Shown here piece after piece: positions 17,983 to 27,189 of a DNA stretch of 64,000 bases (its first letter is position 1; each line of letters opens with the position of its first letter). Below the pieces are notes generated by a model. It did not search any database and was not told the origin of the DNA. It saw nothing but the letters and a program-made list of their open reading frames with translations. A program made the translations under genes and the position numbers. The stretch is from Shewanella colwelliana ATCC 39565. Lineage in GTDB: Bacteria; Pseudomonadota; Gammaproteobacteria; Enterobacterales; Shewanellaceae. The stretch covers positions 1 through 64,000 of the forward strand of contig NZ_JAEC01000005.1 of assembly GCF_000518705.1 (NCBI RefSeq), read 5' to 3'.

Positions 17983-18684
17983 ATGAATATGACGCAAAAA
18001 ATGGCCGCAGAGTTTATTGGCACTCTGTGGTTGGTATTAGGCGGGTGTGGTAGTGCAGTTTTAGCCGCAGCCTTTCCAGAAGTCGGTATAGGCTTATTAG
18101 GTGTATCCTTCGCTTTTGGTCTAACAGTTTTAACCATGGCCTATGCGGTAGGCCATATCTCGGGATGCCATCTTAATCCCGCCGTCTCTTTTGGCTTGTG
18201 GGCTGGCGGGCGTTTTCCTGCCAATGAACTCCTTCCCTATATTGTGGCGCAAGTCGCAGGCGGTATTGCCGGTGCCGCTATCCTATACCTTATCGCGTCA
18301 GGCAATGCCGATTTTAGCCTTAGCAGTGGTTTCGCCTCAAACGGATATGGTGAGCACTCGCCCGGTGGTTATACCCTCACGGCTGCACTGGTCTGCGAAG
18401 TGGTGATGACACTCTTTTTCTTACTCATCATCTTAGGGGCAACCGATAAACGCGCCCCAGCAGGCTTTGCCCCTATCGCCATTGGTCTTGGGCTAACGCT
18501 AATTCATTTAATCAGTATTCCTGTGACCAATACCTCGGTAAACCCGGCACGCAGCACAGGACCAGCACTCTTTGTCGGTGATTGGGCCATTTCGCAACTT
18601 TGGTTATTCTGGGTCGCCCCCATCGCAGGCGCCATCTTAGCCGGCATTATTTATAAGTTTTTTAATACACCAGAGACACACTAA
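17983..18684 (+). CDS. aqpZ: Aquaporin Z-like water channel
   Basis: Major intrinsic protein of the inner membrane, about 233 residues with six membrane segments and two half-helices. The NPA motifs are HLNPAVSFG and SVNPARSTG, as in water-selective AqpZ. The N-terminus [18 protein letters not shown] aligns with the family and AAGGA precedes it, so I start at 17983 rather than at the ATG at 17962. It appears to be monocistronic, with a hairpin after the stop. Confidence 0.95.
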   Translation: MNMTQKMAAEFIGTLWLVLGGCGSAVLAAAFPEVGIGLLGVSFAFGLTVLTMAYAVGHISGCHLNPAVSFGLWAGGRFPANELLPYIVAQVAGGIAGAAILYLIASGNADFSLSSGFASNGYGEHSPGGYTLTAALVCEVVMTLFFLLIILGATDKRAPAGFAPIAIGLGLTLIHLISIPVTNTSVNPARSTGPALFVGDWAISQLWLFWVAPIAGAILAGIIYKFFNTPETH

Positions 18685-18688
18685 GAAA

Positions 18689-18722
18689 TGGCGCCGATAG
18701 AGACCCGCTATATCGGCGCTTC
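18689..18722 (+). terminator. Hairpin after aqpZ
   Basis: Stem GCGCCGATA / TATCGGCGC with a nine-base loop, shortly after the stop. The following T-tract is poor, so termination strength is uncertain. Confidence 0.6.
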
Positions 18723-18830
18723 ACTTCCTTATCTTCCACTCCTCTTCGCGCAAATTATTTTAACCTCACCCTCAACAGATGTTATTATTCCCGCCAATCG
18801 GTTCTACCGTCCCAATGTAAAGAGAATACC

Positions 18831-19202
18831 ATGAGCAAAAGTGCAAAAGACGCCAGCAAAATGACCCCAGAAGCGCGTTACGATTACCTTGTTGAACAAG
18901 CTAAATCAGAAAAGGTCCTATGGACACTTCAAGATTTAGATGGCTGTGTGATGCTAACCACTGAAGATGAGGATTGCATTCCTATGTGGCCATGTGAAGA
19001 GTCTGCTAAGCAGTGGGCTGTCGATGACTGGGCTGACTGCACCCCGTTAGCAATTCCACTTGATGAGTGGTTAGAGCGTTGGGTACCTGGCATGCAAGAC
19101 GATGATCTGTTTGTGGCGGTTTTCCCAGTGCAAGAAGATCTTGGCGTGGTGATCCCACCTTATGAGTTAGAACAGCGCTTAACCCCAAAACAGCGTCACT
19201 AA
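18831..19202 (+). CDS. DUF2750-like protein
   Basis: Acidic soluble protein of 123 residues with many tryptophans (VLWTLQD, CIPMWPCEESAKQWAVDDWAD, WLERWVPGMQDDDLFVAVFP). This pattern matches the DUF2750 family, which has no known function. No signal peptide or membrane segment is present. The next gene starts 22 bases after its stop with its own ribosome site, so the pair is probably an operon. Confidence 0.8.
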   Translation: MSKSAKDASKMTPEARYDYLVEQAKSEKVLWTLQDLDGCVMLTTEDEDCIPMWPCEESAKQWAVDDWADCTPLAIPLDEWLERWVPGMQDDDLFVAVFPVQEDLGVVIPPYELEQRLTPKQRH

Positions 19203-19224
19203 GCTTTTAATAGGAGAGCAAGCC

Positions 19225-19682
19225 GTGTCAGAACCCACTTCAACAACCCTGAAGAGACTCGTGAGCAACAAACTAGTGTTGTTGCCGCTAAGCTGCCAAA
19301 ACGCTTAATACTTCTGCTGCTATTTTTGGCGATTGCCTCAATAAGTGGCATTGTTGCGAAACAGGGCGTACTGTTTTGTATTCTGACACTCTTCATGGTT
19401 ATTGCTGTGTTAGGTCGACAAAAGGCCGGTCTTTACATGCTCCGAGGCTATACCATCATTCAACTTGGTCTCGTCAGTCTATTGCCCGTTATCTTGTATG
19501 ACCCTGATAACTTAGTTGCGGGGCCATCGACCTTTAGACTGGGTGATTGGGAGGGTAAGCTGCCTGACTATTTGGTATTTGGCCTATTGATTACGCTGTC
19601 GGTTGTGCAGGTGTGGGTGGCATTTAATGCCAAGGTTAAAGCCTATTGCCACGTTAAAACCAACATGAATATCATGCGATAG
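19225..19682 (+). pseudogene. Small two- to three-span membrane protein, frameshifted
   Basis: A GTG at 19225, seven bases after the ribosome site TAGGAGA, starts MSEPTSTTLKRL, but this frame stops after 27 codons. The rest of a membrane protein reads in another frame (PEETREQQTSVVAAKLPKR, then LILLLLFLAIASIS) to the stop at 19682. One missing C in the CCC run near 19246-19250 explains the break: restoring it gives one protein of about 152 residues with three hydrophobic stretches. This is either a real deletion or a homopolymer error. Translation could also begin at an internal TTG (19326), giving 118 residues. The family is not recognised. Confidence 0.7.
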
Positions 19683-19714
19683 ATTCTAAATTCTAGATTC
19701 TAGATTCTAGATTG
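19683..19714. repeat. Short tandem repeat of ATTCTAGA
   Basis: Four imperfect copies of the octamer ATTCTAGA (the first is ATTCTAAA) directly before the 50-bp repeat array. Confidence 0.8.
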
Positions 19715-19834
19715 AGTATAAGTGTTCCAGACACAAACACCAAAAGACTCCGTCCATGGCTTTTGGCATAAGTGTTCCAGACACAAACACCAAAAGACTC
19801 CGTCCATGGCTTTTGGCATAAGTGTTCCAGACAC
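19715..19834 (+). repeat. 50-bp tandem hairpin repeat, locus 2
   Basis: Two linker-bearing 50-bp units and a truncated last unit: ATAAGTGTTCCAGACACAAA, CACCAAAAGACTCCGTCC, ATGGCTTTTGGC, repeated. The hairpin pairs CTTTTGG with CCAAAAG and GTGT with ACAC around TCCAG. Locus 1 has ATGT/ACAT at the inner stem, a compensating change. The final unit again ends CCAGACACAAA and merges with the terminator of the convergent erpA. Confidence 0.9.
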
Positions 19835-19862
19835 AAAAAAGCCAGCAATGCTGGCTTTTTTT
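19835..19862. terminator. Bidirectional terminator between the small membrane protein gene and erpA
   Basis: Stem AGCCAGC / GCTGGCT with loop AAT, flanked by A and T tracts, between convergent genes. Confidence 0.92.
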
Positions 19863-19884
19863 ATTGCTACATCTCAATCTAAAT

Positions 19885-20235
19885 TTACACTGAGAAACTT
19901 GCGCCACAACCACAAGTTGTTGTTGCATTTGGGTTTTTAACGAAAAAGCGAGATCCCTCTAGACCAGAAGTATAATCCACTTCGCCACCCACTAGGTATT
20001 GCAAGCTCATGGGATCAACCACTAACTGAACACCCTGCTTCTCAACGGTAAAATCACCTTCATTGACTTTTTCATCGAAAGTAAAGCCATACTGAAAACC
20101 TGAGCAACCACCGCCTGTTACATATACACGTAACTTAAGCGCTTCGTTTTGCTCCTCATCCAACAAGGTTTTTACCTTTGAAGCTGCCGCATCAGTGAAG
20201 CGGATTGGCATTGTATCTTCAACTTGTTCAGTCAT
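19885..20235 (-). CDS. erpA: Iron-sulfur cluster insertion protein ErpA
   Basis: A-type carrier that hands [4Fe-4S] or [2Fe-2S] clusters to apo-proteins, including those of respiration and isoprenoid synthesis. It has 116 residues from the ATG at 20235. The three conserved cysteines are in [11 protein letters not shown] and in TTCGCGASF at the C-terminus. A longer open frame extends upstream but overlaps the previous gene, so the [13 protein letters not shown] start is preferred. It overlaps the stop of the upstream gene by eight bases, which suggests coupled translation. Confidence 0.96.
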   Translation of the reverse strand: MTEQVEDTMPIRFTDAAASKVKTLLDEEQNEALKLRVYVTGGGCSGFQYGFTFDEKVNEGDFTVEKQGVQLVVDPMSLQYLVGGEVDYTSGLEGSRFFVKNPNATTTCGCGASFSV

Positions 20236-21142
20236 TACTACCTCTAACATCGGTTTGCTGGGCGGAATTATCCGATACCTGACCATTTTGTTCAAGTAAT
20301 AGTCGTGGCTGTTGTGAATTCTGTGAGCTATTTGCATCAACTTCTGCTTGAGTCTCTGCCATGGCGGCGCTACCAAACTGCAATACTTGCATCGCTTCGC
20401 TCGATAACTCACTGTCTAGGATTTCGGGTTTAGGCAGTAACTCTTGTGCCGTAAAAGATTGTTCAGCAGTAGCTCCTTTGCTCCAACGGCTTGCAGGCAC
20501 AATCACTTTGGCCTCTAGACGAGAGAACTCAAAATCCTCAGGGAAGGTAACGACGGTTTCTAACACCTGAAAATAACGAAAACTGAAGTTGAATTTATCT
20601 TCAGTCAAAGAGCTAAGCGGTAAACTGACAACCTTACCTCCCTGTAAGCCAACAAAGTTAAGCTCTGCACGCCCCTTTAATCCCTGTTTACGCTTTTGTA
20701 ATTGAGTGAGTACCAACTTAACCCGATATTGCTGCGGCAATAAGCCTGCAGACATCTCAGCGCCATGAATCGCCACTCCATCTGCTTGGTGCTCGGGCGC
20801 CATAATGCTGCGGTAGAAAGCGAGTTCACGATCAAGCTCTTTCTGCTTTTGATGTTGCTCTAAAAACATCGCTTGCATATTCTGATTGGCTTCACGCTCT
20901 AACGACAATTCTAAATTACGTGCAGCCAACACTTCAGCCTGTTCCGTTAATGCCTGACTAATCTCCACCTCTCTGCCATCTGTGTTAACCTGAACAACTT
21001 GATGCTGTGATGACCAAATCTCCCAGGTGAGAACGCCAGCAAAGAATGCCACCAGCACCAAAAAAAACAGATAAACGCTCGAAGGTCTAATTTTTCGCTC
21101 AACCACTTGCATGCGATCGACCCAACGATGATAATTTGGCAT
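20228..21142 (-). CDS. DUF6776-like membrane-anchored protein
   Basis: A 304-residue protein with one N-terminal membrane segment ([20 protein letters not shown], residues 21-40), then a charged coiled-coil (about 58-110) and a beta-rich domain (residues 130-240) with [20 protein letters not shown]. It resembles the DUF6776 family of inner-membrane proteins of unknown function often found beside erpA. The C-terminal 55 residues are low in complexity, with many Gln, Ser and Asn. It is translationally coupled to erpA. The predicted topology places most of it in the periplasm. Confidence 0.75.
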   Translation of the reverse strand: MPNYHRWVDRMQVVERKIRPSSVYLFFLVLVAFFAGVLTWEIWSSQHQVVQVNTDGREVEISQALTEQAEVLAARNLELSLEREANQNMQAMFLEQHQKQKELDRELAFYRSIMAPEHQADGVAIHGAEMSAGLLPQQYRVKLVLTQLQKRKQGLKGRAELNFVGLQGGKVVSLPLSSLTEDKFNFSFRYFQVLETVVTFPEDFEFSRLEAKVIVPASRWSKGATAEQSFTAQELLPKPEILDSELSSEAMQVLQFGSAAMAETQAEVDANSSQNSQQPRLLLEQNGQVSDNSAQQTDVRGSND

Positions 21143-21213
21143 TAACTATTAGCCCCTTATAAAAAATCTACACTCATATTCGAGTTCGGCAATGGATCAC
21201 CTGGAAGGTTCCT

Positions 21214-22923
21214 GTGCAGCTACCCATAAAAAACGCAATCAAGCAATGCCAAAAGTACTTAGATACTGATCTGAAAGACAACTTGTCTCAGGCCAAGATC
21301 AGCGTACAACTTTGCTCGCTGGCGTTGGCATTCGCACTAGTTGCCTCTGGCGTTATCATATTATTTCGCCTTTTATTGCAATGGTTCAATGACTATACCC
21401 AAACCCAAGAGATCGATTTTACTGGCAACTTTGGTGACTGGCGAGTGCTATTACCACTTTTAGGTGCATTGTTAATCTGGGTTGTGGCAATTTTGGGATC
21501 TAAACGCTATAAGCGAATGGGAATTGCTTATGTGATGCAGCGCATGAGACTCCATTACGGCAAAATCCCATTACAATCAGCTCCAGGTCAATTCTTCCAA
21601 GCGCTGTTCGCCCTTGCCACCAATTTCTCGGTCGGCCGAGAGGGGCCCGCTATCCATTTAGGCGCAGTGAGCGCGAGTGTCATGGCCGAAAAATTTAATC
21701 TGCCCGACAACAGTGTCCGAATCATGTGTGCCAGCGGCATTGCCGCCGGAATTGCGGCGACCTTCAACGCCCCGTTAGCGGCAGTCATTTTTGTGTTTGA
21801 AGTGGTGCTCCGCGAGTACAAAGTCCACTATTTCTTTCCTATTATGTTGTCGGCAATCTGTGGCGCGGTTTCTAGCCAATTAGTTTTTGGCAATATTCAT
21901 GAGTATGACCAAATAGGTGTGATCAGTATTCCGCTGTCACAATACCCAATCTTACTCGTGTGTGGGGTTACCTTAGGCTGTATCGCCGCACTGTTTAACC
22001 ACAGCCTATTGAAAGTCACCGCTACTGGACAATCATGGCCATTGATCTACCGATTACTCCTAGCAGGTACCATCACCACCATTATCGGTCTATTTCTGCC
22101 ACAAGCCTTAGGCAGTGGTGATCTGGCGATAGACCATGCCATTAGTGATAACCCAAGTTTATGGTTACTCGTGGGCTTACTCGTCGGTAAAATTATCGCC
22201 ACCATTGCAGCAATTGGACTCGGTATTCCCGGTGGCATTGTAGGGCCGTTATTTGGTATTGGAGCCTTGATAGGTTCCATTTTAGCTATCGTCAGTGCGT
22301 TTTTCTTCCCCTCTATTACCCCCTATGTAGGGCTTTATACCATCATAGGAATGACAGCGATGATGGGCGTCTGCTTAAGCGCTCCGCTGGCGGCGTTGGT
22401 AGCCCTACTCGAGCTCACCAATAATGCCGCGATTATTTTGCCAGCGATGTTCGTTACCATCCCCGCTTTCCTCATTGCTCACCAAGCTTTTAATACAAAA
22501 TCACTGTTTTATAAGCAGATGGAGATCATGGGCTTGGACTACAAAATCTCCTCAGTCAAATTAGGCTTGCAGAAAAAAGGCGTGAGAGCATTAATGGATA
22601 AGCGCTTTGTTATTGTTCGAAACAATGATGAGCTGCTACTTGAAGTCCTGAAGCGTGCACAGGGGCGCTCAGTATTAACCCAAAACCAAGCAGGCGAAAT
22701 GGAGATGCTGCAACTTGAGCTGCAAGTGGTTGACGATATGAGCACCCTGACTCGCCACCCTATTACTGGACTTGTCGATACCTGCACCCTCAAAGAGGTG
22801 TATGACGTGCTGTCTCGTGAGCGGCGCGGCGAAGTGTTTATCTATCAGCGTACTGTAGAAAATGTGGTGGGGGTGATCAGTTGGGCTATGCTACAAAAAG
22901 AGATTAACTCAGGGCAGATATAA
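21214..22923 (+). CDS. ClC-family chloride channel/transporter
   Basis: A 569-residue ClC membrane protein. It contains GREGP (VGREGPAIHLG, with the gating glutamate) near residue 147, NAPLAAVIFVFE, and GIPGGIVGP in the later anion-binding region. The first ClC signature (GSGIP) is not evident, the nearest candidate being the GKIP segment around residue 117, so ion selectivity may differ from E. coli ClcA. A cytosolic C-terminal region (residues 455-565) resembles CBS domains and may regulate gating. The start is the GTG at 21214, preceded by GGAAGG. The gene is divergent from the DUF6776-like gene. Confidence 0.9.
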   Translation: MQLPIKNAIKQCQKYLDTDLKDNLSQAKISVQLCSLALAFALVASGVIILFRLLLQWFNDYTQTQEIDFTGNFGDWRVLLPLLGALLIWVVAILGSKRYKRMGIAYVMQRMRLHYGKIPLQSAPGQFFQALFALATNFSVGREGPAIHLGAVSASVMAEKFNLPDNSVRIMCASGIAAGIAATFNAPLAAVIFVFEVVLREYKVHYFFPIMLSAICGAVSSQLVFGNIHEYDQIGVISIPLSQYPILLVCGVTLGCIAALFNHSLLKVTATGQSWPLIYRLLLAGTITTIIGLFLPQALGSGDLAIDHAISDNPSLWLLVGLLVGKIIATIAAIGLGIPGGIVGPLFGIGALIGSILAIVSAFFFPSITPYVGLYTIIGMTAMMGVCLSAPLAALVALLELTNNAAIILPAMFVTIPAFLIAHQAFNTKSLFYKQMEIMGLDYKISSVKLGLQKKGVRALMDKRFVIVRNNDELLLEVLKRAQGRSVLTQNQAGEMEMLQLELQVVDDMSTLTRHPITGLVDTCTLKEVYDVLSRERRGEVFIYQRTVENVVGVISWAMLQKEINSGQI

Positions 22924-23082
22924 TCACAGTCCTCTCATTGCGACCAGAGTGATCAACAAGGTCACTACCCATAGCTGTGAAGTTAAAAATCTGACCTTAC
23001 GTTGGTAAGTTAACGCTTTGAGCGCTGTGCCAATATGACGAAGTGCATTAATACCACTAACCAAGCCTATCATTGCAGCCAT
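22924..23082 (-). CDS. Possible small membrane protein
   Basis: An open frame of 52 residues (MAAMIGLVSGINALRHIGTA, then a hydrophobic C-terminal segment LWVVTLLITLVAMRGL). Its stop directly abuts the stop of the ClC gene on the other strand. GGGGGA lies just before the ATG at 23082. Composition and a clean C-terminal membrane segment make it plausible, but there is no family match that I know. Confidence 0.4.
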   Translation of the reverse strand: MAAMIGLVSGINALRHIGTALKALTYQRKVRFLTSQLWVVTLLITLVAMRGL

Positions 23083-23116
23083 ATCCCCCGACAAAAAGTT
23101 GCAGGAAGGCAAACGC

Positions 23117-23144
23117 TTGCGATCGCAAGAAATGGGCGTATAAT
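23117..23144 (+). promoter_or_regulatory. Probable pyrBI promoter
   Basis: TTGCGA and a perfect TATAAT separated by 16 bases, about 30 bp before the leader peptide start. The -35 sits inside the palindrome CTTGCGATCGCAAG (23116-23129), which could be an operator. Confidence 0.7.
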
Positions 23145-23175
23145 CCCACGGAATTTTTCAAAACAGAGCGTAATA

Positions 23176-23307
23176 ATGAACCAGGCAGTTAAGTACAACT
23201 TGACTCATTTTCGTCGAGGATCGGCGTTGGTTTTATTTTCTGTTTTTCGATTTCAAAAAAAAGCCTCCTTGTTTAAGGGGGCTTTTTTTTGTCTGCTTTT
23301 TACGTGA
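23176..23307 (+). CDS. pyrL: pyrBI leader peptide
   Basis: A 43-codon leader ORF beginning MNQAVKYNLTHFRRG and ending KGAFFCLLFT, overlapping the attenuator hairpin. It resembles the E. coli PyrL leader in position and in its RGAFFC-like end. The transcript is U-rich in the middle (GGTTTTATTTTCTGTTTTTC), where RNA polymerase would stall at low UTP. Stalling lets the ribosome follow closely and prevent the terminator from forming, so pyrBI is expressed when UTP is scarce. This mechanism is known for enterobacterial pyrBI and inferred here. Confidence 0.82.
   Translation: MNQAVKYNLTHFRRGSALVLFSVFRFQKKASLFKGAFFCLLFT
23260..23291 (+). terminator. pyrBI attenuator
   Basis: Hairpin AAGCCTCCTT-gttt-AAGGGGGCTT followed by eight T residues, placed inside the last third of the leader ORF and well upstream of pyrB. 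Confidence 0.9.
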
Positions 23308-23430
23308 GGAGACTGTTTTAAACCTTTTTATTTATGTGCGCTTCATTCATTGCACAACTTGAATGTAAACACTGCGAAGAAAGCTTAAAACCATTTGTAT
23401 CCGTTATCTATAATAAAGGAAAGAGAAGCC

Positions 23431-24360
23431 ATGGCTAACTCGTTGTTTCAAAAACATATCATCTCCATTCCGGAATTAACCCGAAGTGAACTTGAACTTA
23501 TCGTTGAAACTGCTGGAAAATTAAAAGCAGAGCCAAATCCTGAACTATTAAAAAATAAAGTTGTGGCTTGCTGTTTCTTTGAACCATCTACACGCACTCG
23601 CCTCTCTTTCGAAACCGCAATACAACGTCTTGGCGGCACGGTTATTGGTTTTGATAACGCTGGCAATACATCACTGGCGAAGAAAGGAGAAACTCTGGTC
23701 GATTCCGTACAAGTGATCTCCTCTTATGTCGACGCTTTTGTGATGCGTCACCCACAAGAGGGCGCTGCACGTCTGGCCTCAGAATTTTCTCATGGCGTAC
23801 CAATCGTTAACGGCGGTGACGGGGCAAATCAGCATCCAACTCAAACCCTATTGGACCTATATTCAATCTTTGAAACTCAAGGTCGCTTAGATAACTTAAA
23901 CATCGCCTTCGTTGGCGATCTCAAGTATGGCCGTACCGTACACTCTTTGACCCAAGCGCTATCCAAGTTTAACAAGATTAACTTCTTCTTTATATCGCCA
24001 GAAATCCTAGCCATGCCTGATTACATCTGCGAAGAGCTAGACCAAGCAGGCATTAACTATAGTGTGCACGCCACCATGGAAGAGGTGATACCAGAGCTAG
24101 ATGTTCTCTACATGACTCGCGTTCAGAAGGAGCGTTTGGACGAATCTGAGTATGTACATATGAAAGCGGCTTACATCCTAACGGCTTCAATGCTGGCTGA
24201 TGCGCGAGACAACTTAAAGGTATTACATCCGTTACCACGTATAGATGAAATTACTGTAGATGTAGATAAAACCAAACACGCGTACTACTTTCAGCAAGCG
24301 GAAAACGGGGTTTACGCGCGTGAAGCACTGTTGGCTCTAGTACTAAACGAACAACTTTAA
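23431..24360 (+). CDS. pyrB: Aspartate carbamoyltransferase catalytic subunit
   Basis: Cytosolic enzyme that joins carbamoyl phosphate and aspartate to make carbamoylaspartate, the committed step of pyrimidine synthesis. At 309 residues it is the short, E. coli-type catalytic chain that pairs with PyrI. Carbamoyl-phosphate binding residues are in [13 protein letters not shown], with [12 protein letters not shown] and HPLPRIDEI further on. I start at the ATG at 23431 ([13 protein letters not shown]), after AAAGGAAAGAGAAG. It is followed 16 bases later by pyrI and preceded by the leader and attenuator. A decayed copy of a different ATCase lies just downstream. Confidence 0.96.
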   Translation: MANSLFQKHIISIPELTRSELELIVETAGKLKAEPNPELLKNKVVACCFFEPSTRTRLSFETAIQRLGGTVIGFDNAGNTSLAKKGETLVDSVQVISSYVDAFVMRHPQEGAARLASEFSHGVPIVNGGDGANQHPTQTLLDLYSIFETQGRLDNLNIAFVGDLKYGRTVHSLTQALSKFNKINFFFISPEILAMPDYICEELDQAGINYSVHATMEEVIPELDVLYMTRVQKERLDESEYVHMKAAYILTASMLADARDNLKVLHPLPRIDEITVDVDKTKHAYYFQQAENGVYAREALLALVLNEQL

Positions 24361-24376
24361 GCAGGAGAGAATCGCT

Positions 24377-24838
24377 ATGACTAAGGAAACCCAACAGGTT
24401 GAAGCAATCAAAAATGGTTCTGTTATCGACCACATTCCCGCAAATGTAGGAATAAAGGTGCTTAAACTGTTCAAAATGCATAAAACCAACCAACGTGTGA
24501 CGATAGGCCTTAACCTGCCATCTTCAGCCTTGGGCGCGAAAGATCTCATTAAGATTGAGAATGTGTTTATCAGCGCCGATCAAGCCAACCAACTGGCTTT
24601 ATATGCACCGAATGCAACCGTGAATCAAATTGAAAATTATGAAGTGGTTAAAAAGCTAACATTGTCACTACCAGAGAGAATCAATACTATTTTCAAGTGC
24701 CCTAATAGCAATTGCATCACTCATAATGAGCCTGTCGACAGCAGTTTTACTGTTATTGCAAAACAAGAAGATATCCACCTAAAGTGTAAATACTGCGAAA
24801 AAGTCTTTTCACGAGAAATCGTCACCGAACGCACTTAG
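24377..24838 (+). CDS. pyrI: Aspartate carbamoyltransferase regulatory subunit
   Basis: Regulatory chain of the dodecameric ATCase that binds ATP, CTP and UTP and transmits allosteric control to PyrB. At 153 residues it is full length. The N-terminal nucleotide-binding domain has [17 protein letters not shown] and the C-terminal zinc domain has four cysteines as CPNSNC and CKYC. Its start overlaps no other gene, and GGAGAG precedes the ATG. Confidence 0.97.
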   Translation: MTKETQQVEAIKNGSVIDHIPANVGIKVLKLFKMHKTNQRVTIGLNLPSSALGAKDLIKIENVFISADQANQLALYAPNATVNQIENYEVVKKLTLSLPERINTIFKCPNSNCITHNEPVDSSFTVIAKQEDIHLKCKYCEKVFSREIVTERT

Positions 24839-24989
24839 TCTAAGCAAGCGTAAAAATGATCACTTGAGATGAATTAGCATATTGTTGCTGTTTCATCTCT
24901 AGCTTATCATTGATTATGCAAGCCAAACTGGGCCTCCTTTCCCTGTAGAGTGAAGAGAGGCCGGCGAGTAAAGTCTTCACAAAAAACTC

Positions 24990-25453
24990 AAGATAGCACG
25001 TATACACAGACCTCATTAAAAGCACTATCAATGCCTAGATATGTGAGCAATGACGTTGAAAATGCTGGGTATAAGATCACAATAATAGATCTATTTGAGG
25101 GCAATTTAGATCAGGCTCATATACTCTATCTGACACGCATTCAAAGAGAGCGTTTTCCTTGACAGGAAGAAGCAGATAAGTATCGTGGTGATTTTCGTTT
25201 AAACCACAATATTTGCACACAGCATTACACATAAAACACAGTGATCATGCATCCGCTGCCACGAGACGCTAGAGAGCAGACAAATGAGTTGGATAACGAT
25301 TTAAACAGTCGTCCAAACTTAGTCATCTTTAGACAGGCAGATAATGAATTACTCATCCGCATGGCACTGTTTGCACAGACATTAGATGTTGATTCACAAC
25401 ACGAACAACACGAATGTCCAGTTAATTGGTATTCACAAAAAGCCGATTTTTAA
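24990..25453 (+). pseudogene. 3' remnant of a second, longer-type aspartate carbamoyltransferase gene
   Basis: One reading frame gives an ATCase C-terminal half: DVENAGYKITIIDLFEGN, ILYLTRIQRERF, then QEEADKYRGDF, then VIMHPLPRDA, ELDNDLNSRPNLVIFRQAD and a tail ending PVNWYSQKADF. Two in-frame stops interrupt it, TGA at 25160-25162 and TAA at 25232-25234, and everything upstream of about residue 190 of the family is missing. The protein type differs from the intact PyrB next door: it has the extended tail of the roughly 338-residue ATCases that work without PyrI. It ends 27 bp before hemL and is probably the left-over of the original gene at this site. Confidence 0.85.
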
Positions 25454-25480
25454 TCTGGCAATTGACTTTAAGGATATAGA

Positions 25481-26767
25481 ATGACCCGTTCTGAAACCCT
25501 ATTTGAACAGGCTAAAAAAACCATCCCTGGTGGCGTTAACTCGCCAGTACGAGCCTTTAACGGCGTGGGTGGCTCACCTCTTTTTATCGAAAAAGCTGAT
25601 GGCGCTTATATCTATGATGCCGACGGTAAAGCCTATATCGATTATGTGGGTTCTTGGGGCCCGATGATTTTAGGTCATAATCATCCTAAAATTCGTGCAG
25701 CGGTCTTAGCCGCCGTTGAAAACGGACTTTCATTTGGTGCGCCAACAGAACTTGAAGTGCGCATGGCTGAAAAAGTAATTGAAATGGTTCCATCTATGGA
25801 ACAAGTACGTATGGTGAGCTCTGGTACTGAAGCGACCATGAGCGCTATCCGTCTGGCTCGTGGTTTCACTAACCGTGACAAAATTCTTAAGTTTGAAGGC
25901 TGCTACCACGGCCACGCTGACTGCTTACTAGTGAAAGCAGGCTCTGGCGCACTAACTCTGGGTCAACCAAGCTCACCAGGTATCCCTGAAGATTTCGCTA
26001 AGCACACCCTAACCGCCGTTTATAACGAATTGGAATCGGTTAAAACACTATTTGAACAGTACCCAGAAGAGATCTCGTGCATCATTCTTGAGCCTGTGGC
26101 TGGCAACATGAACTGCATTCCACCGATCCCTGGTTTCCTTGAGGGTCTACGTGCCCTTTGTGACCAATACGGTGCGCTACTGATTATTGACGAAGTGATG
26201 ACAGGTTTCCGCGTATCAAAAAGCGGAGCTCAAGGTCACTACGGTATCACCCCAGATCTAACAACTTTAGGTAAAGTGATCGGTGGCGGTATGCCAGTGG
26301 GTGCTTTCGGTGGACGCAAAGATGTGATGCAGTTTATCGCACCTACGGGTCCTGTTTATCAAGCCGGTACGCTGTCGGGTAACCCAATTGCCATGTCAGC
26401 AGGTCTTGCACAGATGGAAGCACTTTGTGAAGAGGGCCTTTATGAAGAGCTAGCCGCTAAGACAAAACGTATCGCAGAAGGCTTCAAGGCTGCTGCGAAT
26501 AAGCACGGTATTCCGCTTAGCATTAACTACGTAGGTGGTATGTTTGGACTCTTCTTCACCGAAGAAGAAAACGTAACTCGTTTTGACCAAGTGACTCAAT
26601 GTGATGCAGAAGCATTCCCAACCTTCTACCATGGCATGTTAGATGAAGGGGTTTACCTTGCACCTAGCGCCTATGAAGCAGGCTTCCTGTCTATGGCTCA
26701 CGGCGAGAAAGAACTTGAAGCCACACTTGCTGCCGCTGATCGCGTCTTTGCTAAAATGGCTAAGTAA
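25481..26767 (+). CDS. hemL: Glutamate-1-semialdehyde 2,1-aminomutase
   Basis: PLP enzyme that moves the amino group of glutamate-1-semialdehyde to make 5-aminolevulinate, the precursor of heme and other tetrapyrroles via the C5 pathway. It has 428 residues, the usual length. The PLP-binding lysine is in [18 protein letters not shown], with [12 protein letters not shown] as the cofactor-contacting segment and [10 protein letters not shown] at the N-terminus. It has its own terminator. Confidence 0.97.
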   Translation: MTRSETLFEQAKKTIPGGVNSPVRAFNGVGGSPLFIEKADGAYIYDADGKAYIDYVGSWGPMILGHNHPKIRAAVLAAVENGLSFGAPTELEVRMAEKVIEMVPSMEQVRMVSSGTEATMSAIRLARGFTNRDKILKFEGCYHGHADCLLVKAGSGALTLGQPSSPGIPEDFAKHTLTAVYNELESVKTLFEQYPEEISCIILEPVAGNMNCIPPIPGFLEGLRALCDQYGALLIIDEVMTGFRVSKSGAQGHYGITPDLTTLGKVIGGGMPVGAFGGRKDVMQFIAPTGPVYQAGTLSGNPIAMSAGLAQMEALCEEGLYEELAAKTKRIAEGFKAAANKHGIPLSINYVGGMFGLFFTEEENVTRFDQVTQCDAEAFPTFYHGMLDEGVYLAPSAYEAGFLSMAHGEKELEATLAAADRVFAKMAK

Positions 26768-26788
26768 GTTTGTCTGATCACAGAGCAT

Positions 26789-26815
26789 AAAAGGACGCCT
26801 CGGCGTCCTTTTTTA
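26789..26815 (+). terminator. hemL terminator
   Basis: Stem AAAGGACGCC / GGCGTCCTTT followed by a T-tract. Confidence 0.92.
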
Positions 26816-27189
26816 TTAACCTAATGAGCCTTAATGCTGCTGAAAAACTGATTGGCAGTGATTTTAACTGACTTTTCACCGCCAACCGCCATAAAAAACG
26901 ATAAACCCAATTAAATAAGCATAATAGCCTAAATGCGAGGGTTAACTGATTTTTATCTAGAGCGATTCACCAAAGTAATACGTCTAAAAAAAATATTCTT
27001 CTAACCACAAAACCCACGCATGCGTAACATCTCATTTTTTAATAAAGTTAGACTAAGGTAACGCTTGCGTATTACTTCATCCTATGGTCAGATCGCCGCC
27101 TAACACAACAACCTTAATTAAACCTTGATTTAAGTCATGGCGAACTTGGCATCAAGTTCTCGATTTACGTCAGCCGTAGGAACAAATGT
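26816..27189. promoter_or_regulatory. Long AT-rich 5' region of nhaD
   Basis: About 370 bp with no gene. TAGGA lies eight bases before the nhaD ATG. The region has paired elements such as AAAGTAATACGT (26973) and GTAACGCTTGCGTATTAC (27058-27075, a hairpin-forming stretch) and the palindrome ACGCATGCGT (27014-27023). It could be an untranslated leader with regulatory structure; I cannot match it to a named riboswitch. Confidence 0.35.

Noticed and set aside
26816..27189. A sodium riboswitch upstream of nhaD
   Set aside because: The leader is long and has hairpins, but I cannot match its bases to any named Na+ riboswitch consensus.
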